Position numbers and translations under genes: made by a program
The notes under the pieces: model-generated
What the model was told of the DNA's origin: nothing
Seen by the model: only the letters and a program-made list of their open reading frames with translations
Database searches by the model: none
Shown: one piece after another, positions 58,118 through 64,000 of the stretch
How positions within the stretch are numbered: position 1 is the stretch's first letter
Layout: each line of letters starts with the position of its first letter
Origin: Schizophyllum amplum
Lineage: Eukaryota > Basidiomycota > Agaricomycetes > Agaricales > Schizophyllaceae
Direction of reading: 5' to 3'
NCBI GenBank assembly: GCA_007026445.1
Contig: VDMD01000016.1
Location: 124,001-188,000, forward strand
Length of the DNA stretch: 64,000 nucleotides

Positions 58118-60742
58118 TCACCACAGCGGCTCGACGTTCGCGCCCTTCCACCCGCGGGCGCGCGCCTGCCAGTACTCCCCGGTATACAACCACTCGCCGT
58201 TGGAGGCCTCCTTGAACCACCGCGGCGGAATTTCTGCCCCGCGCCGTCGCGGTCGCGCTGCGCCTCCTCGACGCGCACCTTCTCCGCCTCCGCCTCGTCG
58301 AGGTTGCCCTCCTCCAGCGCGCGCACGTCCGGCCGCCACCGCGAGTCCGTCGGCGGCAGTTGGCCACGGATATCGTCCGTCAGCTCGTTCAGCGTCATCG
58401 CGAACGCCGTAAACCCGTAGTACTCATGCGTGTTCTTCGGGTGCGGAATGATACGCCAGAGCACGCGGAAATTCGACTCGTCGTGCGTCTGCGCGAGCTG
58501 GTCGTCCCATTTGCCCTCGAGCTTGCACAGGACCTTGCCCTGCGGCGAGTATACCGTGCCCGCGACGACGTTCCCGCCGCCCCAGTATCCGGCTTGCTTG
58601 AACTCGAGCACGCACCGGCTGCCGTCGCGGTGGTTCTCGATGACGAGCTCGCCAACGTGCTCGAGATACTTCGTGCCCACAACGAGGTTCCGCATGAAAG
58701 ACGACGGCTTCTTCCTGTTTTGCCAGCCTTTAGCCGGCGCCGATCGCCCGAGCAGAATCCGCGCACGCACCATTCATAGTGGTCTTCCCCGATCTTGAGA
58801 TGCGAGCTGCCGATCGGGATGATCTCCAGGCTTTTACCTGAGGGACGGGCATTAGTCGGCGAGCGCAAACCGTTCGCGGCGACATGTCGTGTACGCACCC
58901 CAGAACTTGGTCTTGCCCGCATTGAGCCCGTAAAGCTCCCAGCCCTCACCCTCTGCATGGAAGGCCATCTCGAGGGGCTGGTGGCGGACTTTCTCCGCTA
59001 TGAACTTGCACCGCACGTCCTCAAAGGTCTCGGCCAACATGGGGTTACTGTGGCGGGATGAATGGAAGAAGGCAACGAAGGGCGAGACAACTCACAAGCC
59101 CTTCCGACCGGAGCGATGGCGCGTATTAGCGTACCCGGACACCGCAAAGGCGGCAATAAAGGACATGCGATCTGCGGCATCGGTGGCTTTCACAGCTTCG
59201 TCGAGCAGATTATGGTACTCTAGTTCCTCGGCGGCACGTTGTAGAAGCGTGAGCGGCTCATTGAAGGTGACCGGCAGGGCAATTGTCGAGAGATCCTGGG
59301 TAGCACCTTAGTCTCGGCCATGCCCGCGCAGAATCCTCGACGCCTACCTTGCCGACGCTCTTCTTCAATACAGAGAACAGGCTGCCCTCGTCGCCGACCA
59401 CGGGCGACGGCAACTGGGTCCGGTGCACGACGGCTGTCTGGCCCTTCGCTGCTTCTGGTGCGTCCTCGATGTCTGTATCCATACTTGATCGTGCAGCATC
59501 TTCGTCCTCTTCCCTCGGCGTCTCTAGCGACTCCCCACTGGAGCCCGTTGTGATTTGGCTGGGACGAGAGTCGTGGCCTGCCGCCTGCGTCTCAAGGATG
59601 AACTCTTCCGCGCCGTCCATCTCGTCGGGAGCGTCAAACCATTCCATACTACTGCTCGCAGTCGTGGAGCTGGACAGCCGCTTGTTGCGGCCATGGGGCA
59701 CGACCCAATGTTCGGTATCGCGCGGCGAGCTCGCGCGCTCCTCGTCCTCTTCGTGGGTCTTCGGAAGCGCGGTGTCGAGAGTGTTAGCTGAAGTTATGAT
59801 TTTCGAGAGAGCGGAATGCTGATTCTTGAGAGTTGCCAGCACAGTAAAGACGTGCTGAGATGAAGGCGCGTTGGGATCGATGCTGGTTCGTGGCGCATCC
59901 TGCTCGCCTGGCTCAAGCGAGTTGCCGGCTTGCCAGCCGTTAGGATGAGTATAAAAAAGAAGCACGAGGGAGCTCACATTTTGACTTGAATAGACCAAAG
60001 ACACCATTGGCGTGATGCTGTTTCCCATTGTTGGACTTGACACTATTGCTCTTCTTCATAGCGGCGTCAGCTTTGAAATTCAGCGCATGCAGGGCCTCCT
60101 CGAGCTCAGCTATGGTCTGGAATGATACGAATCAGCCTGACGTCGACTCTGCGTAGCTGGGTGGCGCACCGAGCCGATTTCCTCTACGAGCGCACCCGAC
60201 CGGCTGAGATTCAGGGCTCCCTGGCGCGCGCTGCTCATGCGCGCGCTCATAGACCTCCGGTGCTCGGGACCCGAGATGAACTTCCTGCGGTTCGACGTCA
60301 GACAGCGAGGCGCGCTACAGCAAATGCCCCCTACCTGAAAGCGAGCATCCATTGGTTGAAGTCCTCGGTGCTGAGGCACTTGATGTGGAACGTCGCGGTG
60401 TTGGAGTCGAGGGTGATATCCTTACGCCCTGGGGTGCTCGAGATGGCGGCACGGTGGAGGTCGATGTGGTCGCGGATGGGCTGCCCGGGCTCGAATGAGT
60501 AGGCGAGCACGCCGGACTGGTACAAAGTGAAGTAGCGCCGCGCGAATCCTGTGAATGACGTTAGCGTGAATGTATATGGTCTTCTGTCAGGACACACCCT
60601 GCATCTTCTTTCTGCGCTTCTTGAGCACCCAGCCATGGTGCACGACGGCCGTGCTGGACATCGCGCCAGAGGGCAAGCCGAACGCGGTTGACGCGCTGAC
60701 GGCGGTGTGGGCAGGCATATCGACCGACAGTCGATTCGCCAT
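58118..60742 (-). CDS. PH-domain oxysterol-binding protein-related lipid-transfer protein (ORP/Osh)
   Basis: ATG 60742 (MANRLSVDMPAHTAV). N-terminal PH domain: VVHHGWVLKKRRKKMQGF, ARRYFTLYQSGVLAYSF, TATFHIKCLSTEDFNQWMLA. Next a helical segment (TIAELEEALHALNFKADAAM), an acidic disordered stretch, and the lipid-binding ORD: LSTIALPVTFNEPLTLLQRA, AAFAVSGYANTRHRSGRKG, NPMLAETFED, then the signature site reading EKVRHQPLEM instead of EQVSHHPP, KFWGKSLEIIPIG, GYWGGGNVVAGTVYSPQGKV, ending WQARARGWKGANVEPLW at 58118. Such proteins move sterol or PI4P between membranes. A base is missing near 58240 before the last exon's IPPRWFKEASNGEWLYTG. Introns are short. No FFAT or ankyrin region seen. Confidence 0.88.
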
Positions 60743-61305
60743 GGCGGGAGGAACAAAGGAGTGTTTGTGCTAACGAACTGGAAAGCTGAAATGAAAGGAC
60801 GGGTGCTGTAACGGAGCACTGGTCATCGCCGGACGTCCAACTTGCATGAACTGCCGCCGGCCTCACCGGTCCGTCGAGTGCACGTGGGGTGGCAGCGCTC
60901 AAGTTGTCTGCATTCTCATCGTCTCCCATCCAACAGCGATCTCGCCCAGCGTTGCAGGTAGATAGAGCCTTGTAGCAGATACTTTGAACGATCAGGCAGT
61001 AAATAGTTTCTCGCGGTGCGGACTCTGAGTTTTGCCATCTGCCCCCATCAATCCTAGCGCAGTCGTTATGCCCTAGCGGCTCGTAACTGCCCTCGCATAA
61101 CTGGGGACAGGCGCGCGTACGTCGGGCGCCAGCACAAGATTCACCGTCAGCGACGACGCGTGAGGAACTTCCTGATCGATAAGTGGGTGTCGTGCCGGCT
61201 GATTCAGCGGATAATCGCCAAATACAAAACCCTTCCGCTCCGGCCCGTTACCATCGTTCCTCTCCTCCTACATCCATCGTCCCCTCCCAAAACATTACAG
61301 ACAAC
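60743..61305. other. Divergent promoter region of the ORP gene and GND
   Basis: 563 bp between start codons. Pyrimidine-rich leader just before ATG 61306. No gene or RNA recognised. Confidence 0.5.
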
Positions 61306-63082
61306 ATGGCCACGTACGTCCTGCTCGCCGCGCGCCTCGTAGACGCCGCTGACCGTCCGCTAGTGGTGATATCGGTCTCATTGGTTTGGCCGTCATGGTA
61401 CGGGTTCTGCAACTGAATCACCAGCATCGATGACCAATCGCCTTTGCAGGGCCAAAACCTCATCCTCAACATGAACGACAAGGGCTTCAATGTCGTCGCC
61501 TTCAACCGTACCACCAGCAAGGTCGACGCCTTCCTCGAGAACGAGGCCAAGGGTACGTTGCGAGGGTTGACCTCCGAATCGGAATGCGACTAACGGGATC
61601 GCAGGCACCAACGTCCAGGGCGCCTGGAGCATCGAGGAGCTCTGCAGCAAGCTCAAGCGCCCCCGCAAGGTCATCCTCCTCGTCAAGGCCGGCGACGCCG
61701 TCGACGCCTTTATCGAGCAGCTCGTCCCGCATATGGAGCCGGGCGACATCATCATTGACGGCGGCAACTCCCACTTCCCGGACTCCAACCGCCGCACCAA
61801 GGAGCTCTCTGCCAAGGGTCTGCTCTTCGTCGGCTCCGGTGTCTCTGGCGGTGAGGAGGGTGCCCGCCACGGCCCGTCGCTCATGCCCGGTGGCAACCCG
61901 GAAGCCTGGCCGCACATCAAGGAGATCTTCCAGAAGGCGTCCGCCCAGGCTTACGGCGAGCCGTGCTGCGACTGGGTCGGCCCCGAGGGCGCTGGCCACT
62001 ACGTCAAGATGGTCCACAACGGTATCGAGTACGGTGACATGCAGCTCATCTCGGAGGCATACGACATCCTCAAGCGCGGTCTTGACTTGTCCGAGTCCGA
62101 GATCGCTGACATCTTCCTTACCTGGAACAAGGGCGTCCTTGACTCCTTCCTGATCGACATCACCGCGAACATTCTCAAGTTCAACGACGATGACGGCCAG
62201 CCGCTCGTCACCAAGATCCTCGACCAGGCCGGCCAGAAGGGTACGGGCAAGTGGACGGCCATCGCCGCTCTCGACGCCGGTTCCCCTGGTATGCAATTCT
62301 ATCAGTTGGTTTTTCGCAAGTACTGACTGCATTGTAGTCACCCTCATTGGCGAGGCTGTCTTCGCTCGCTGCCTGTCTGCCCTCAAGGAGGAGCGTATCC
62401 GCGCCTCCAAGGCGATCGCCGGCCCCGCGAAGGAGGCGTTCAAGGGCGACAAGAAGCAGTTCATCGACGACCTCGAGCAGGCGCTCTACGCCTCCAAGCT
62501 CATCTCGTACACCCAGGGCTTCATGCTCATGCGCGAGACTGCGAAGGAGGTAAGCATCCTCTCCCTCCCACATCTCCACCCCAGCTAACACCTCCGACCA
62601 GATGAACTGGGAGCTGAACTACGCCGGCATCGCCAAGATGTGGCGCGGCGGCTGCATCATCAAGTCCGTCTTCCTATCCGACATCTCGAAGGCTTTCCTC
62701 AAGAAGCTCGACCTCGAGTCCCTCCTCTTCGACGACTTCTTCAACAAGGCGATCGAGAACGCGCAGCCCGGCTGGCGGCGCGTTGTCGCGCAGGCCGTGC
62801 TCTGGGGCATCCCCACCCCGGCGTTCAGCACCGCGCTCGCGTTCTTCGACGGCTACCGCAGCGAGATCCTGCCCGCGAACTTGTTGCAGGCGCAGCGCGA
62901 CTACTTCGGCGCGCACACGTTCCGCGTGCTGCCCGGGAAGGAGAACGACAAGCTCCAGCCTGGCAAGGACATCCGTGAGTCCTATTCCTGTTGCATATCA
63001 GGACGTTATGCTCAATATCTGCGCAGACATCAACTGGACCGGCCGCGGCGGCAACGTCTCCGCGTCGACGTACATCGCTTAA
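61306..63082 (+). CDS. GND1: 6-phosphogluconate dehydrogenase, decarboxylating
   Basis: Seven exons: 61306-61313, 61364-61397, 61450-61552, 61605-62288, 62338-62549, 62602-62974, 63027-63082; all introns 49-52 nt and in phase. The pentose-phosphate enzyme makes ribulose 5-phosphate, CO2 and NADPH in the cytosol. The first exon is only 8 bp (ATG GCC AC), joining to MATGDIGLIGLAVMGQNL, the NADP-binding Rossmann start. Then FNRTTSKVDAFL, IIDGGNSHFPD, SGGEEGARHGPSLMPGG (substrate loop), GHYVKMVHNGIEYGDMQ with the catalytic Lys, GTGKWTAIAALDAGSPV, and the C-terminal helices to GRGGNVSASTYIA. About 490 residues, normal length. No frame defects, so this gene is a good internal control for sequence quality. 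Confidence 0.97.
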
Positions 63083-63719
63083 GCGCTGGTCGTTGGCGCG
63101 CAGGGGTGATTTGTCTACCGCATACGGCGGCTGGCGATTGGTGTTCGTCCACAACCTATTGACGGGATTATAGACGGCTGTAAAGCTATAGTGTGTATAC
63201 GGTAAACTCAATTGTATCAACGAAGCAGAGAAGCGCAAAATGCAATTGTACTTTTTGTACTGTACTCGTCGGTCTGAGGCAAGGGGTGGTTATCAAGAGA
63301 TGTAAGTATAAGTAGTTGTAGGGTTCCAGTGACGACTGGAGACCGAGCTGCGGCTTATCCAGCTTTCAAGAGTATGATGTACACATGACAAGAGGATGAC
63401 TTTCGACTGATGGGCGACCAGCGTAAAGGGCTGGATAGCGACTTGCATCATGTGCGTCGAGAGGAACAAAGGCTTCTGAATGGGGAACATATAGACACAC
63501 TTGCTTTGTTGAACTGTCATGTGACTTGAACTTTCATAAAACATCGGCTGTAGATGGCGCAAACAGTATCAGTCTGCCAATTTCGCTGCAGTTCTGACAA
63601 TCGTAGGTAGTATATTATGTGGACCGAGTACATCAGATTGCAGTAAGTAGTGAAAAAATGCATTGCGGGATAGATAGATGGGGCGTATATTACCGTACTA
63701 AGACTCATGCACATGTCAC
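63083..63719. other. Convergent intergenic region
   Basis: 3' flanks of GND1 (+) and F-box paralogue 3 (-). AT-richer; no gene recognised. Confidence 0.45.
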
Positions 63720-64000
63720 TCAAATCCACATGGAAGGCCCTTCAAATCGTCTGTGAAAGCACAGAGCATTGCTTGTTAGTGTCAACCTGGCATGTTTGTC
63801 ATGCGGAAGACTCACTCGGAAAAGGGATAGTCGGGACGGCGTAGCGGCAACGCCTTGTACATCTCGACGCATGAGTCGAGCCCATATATGTCCAACGGTC
63901 TGTCACTGTCTCGAATTCGTTGCACTATATATGGGGGCAAGGGCGTCGTCAAGTGCACTTCGTTCCGTTGCAATGCAGATGCGCCCCAGCTCATCGCATC
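63720..64000 (-). CDS. Coiled-coil F-box protein, paralogue 3 (3' end, truncated by window)
   Basis: The C-terminal 60 residues read VHLTTPLPPYIVQRIRDSD and IYGLDSCVEMYKALPLRRPD, matching the terminal block of paralogues 1 and 2 (LETPLNKKCIERIRIL / NGLSKCAEMYDAL and LETPLAKEDIERLRFL / NGLSKCAEMYGAL). An intron (about 63813-63751) with GTGAGT donor probably leads to a last exon ending TGA at 63720-63722. The F-box itself lies beyond the window. Confidence 0.65.

Overview
The window is nuclear DNA of a filamentous basidiomycete, most likely an agaricomycete. The evidence is dense protein genes on both strands, many introns of about 47-65 nt with GTRNGT donors and YAG acceptors, GC-rich third codon positions, and typical family content: F-box proteins with an N-terminal coiled coil, a MYND protein, fungal ORP, GH3 and MIT proteins. 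I saw no rRNA, tRNA or CRISPR array. The species cannot be named from the sequence.

Layout. 0-12 kb: 3' end of a coiled-coil gene, an MIT-domain protein, a diverged INO80 subunit-1-like gene, an alpha/beta hydrolase with long disordered regions, and an F-box/LRR-like gene. 12-15.6 kb: gene-poor, with decayed reading frames and a 33-bp minisatellite. 15.6-29.2 kb: amino-acid permease, Elongator subunit ELP4, an LRR-RhoGEF and an ASNSD1-type asparagine synthetase-like protein. 29.2-37.2 kb: F-box gene, a second-type mitochondrial aconitase and an Old Yellow Enzyme. 38.1-50.1 kb: a disordered protein, LYS1, a TTC1-like TPR protein, IMP1, a MYND protein, the canonical INO80 subunit 1, TIM8 and an acyltransferase. 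50.5-54 kb: a second F-box paralogue and a cluster of three ~392-bp TIR elements. 54-64 kb: secreted GH3 beta-glucosidase, PH-ORP lipid-transfer protein, 6-phosphogluconate dehydrogenase and the 3' end of a third F-box paralogue.

Connections. The aconitase (ACO2/AcoB-like) and LYS1 are two lysine (alpha-aminoadipate) pathway genes about 5.5 kb apart. TIM8 and the INO80 subunit-1 gene share a short divergent promoter, as do IMP1 and the MYND gene. Two dispersed paralogous families, INO80 subunit-1-like and coiled-coil F-box, have several members here, all on the minus strand.

Quality caution. At least twenty places show an otherwise conserved gene changing frame by one base, almost always as a missing base. 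This looks like an indel-prone assembly rather than many pseudogenes, so several genes below must be read across frame changes. Intron coordinates are exact only where a gene entry states them.
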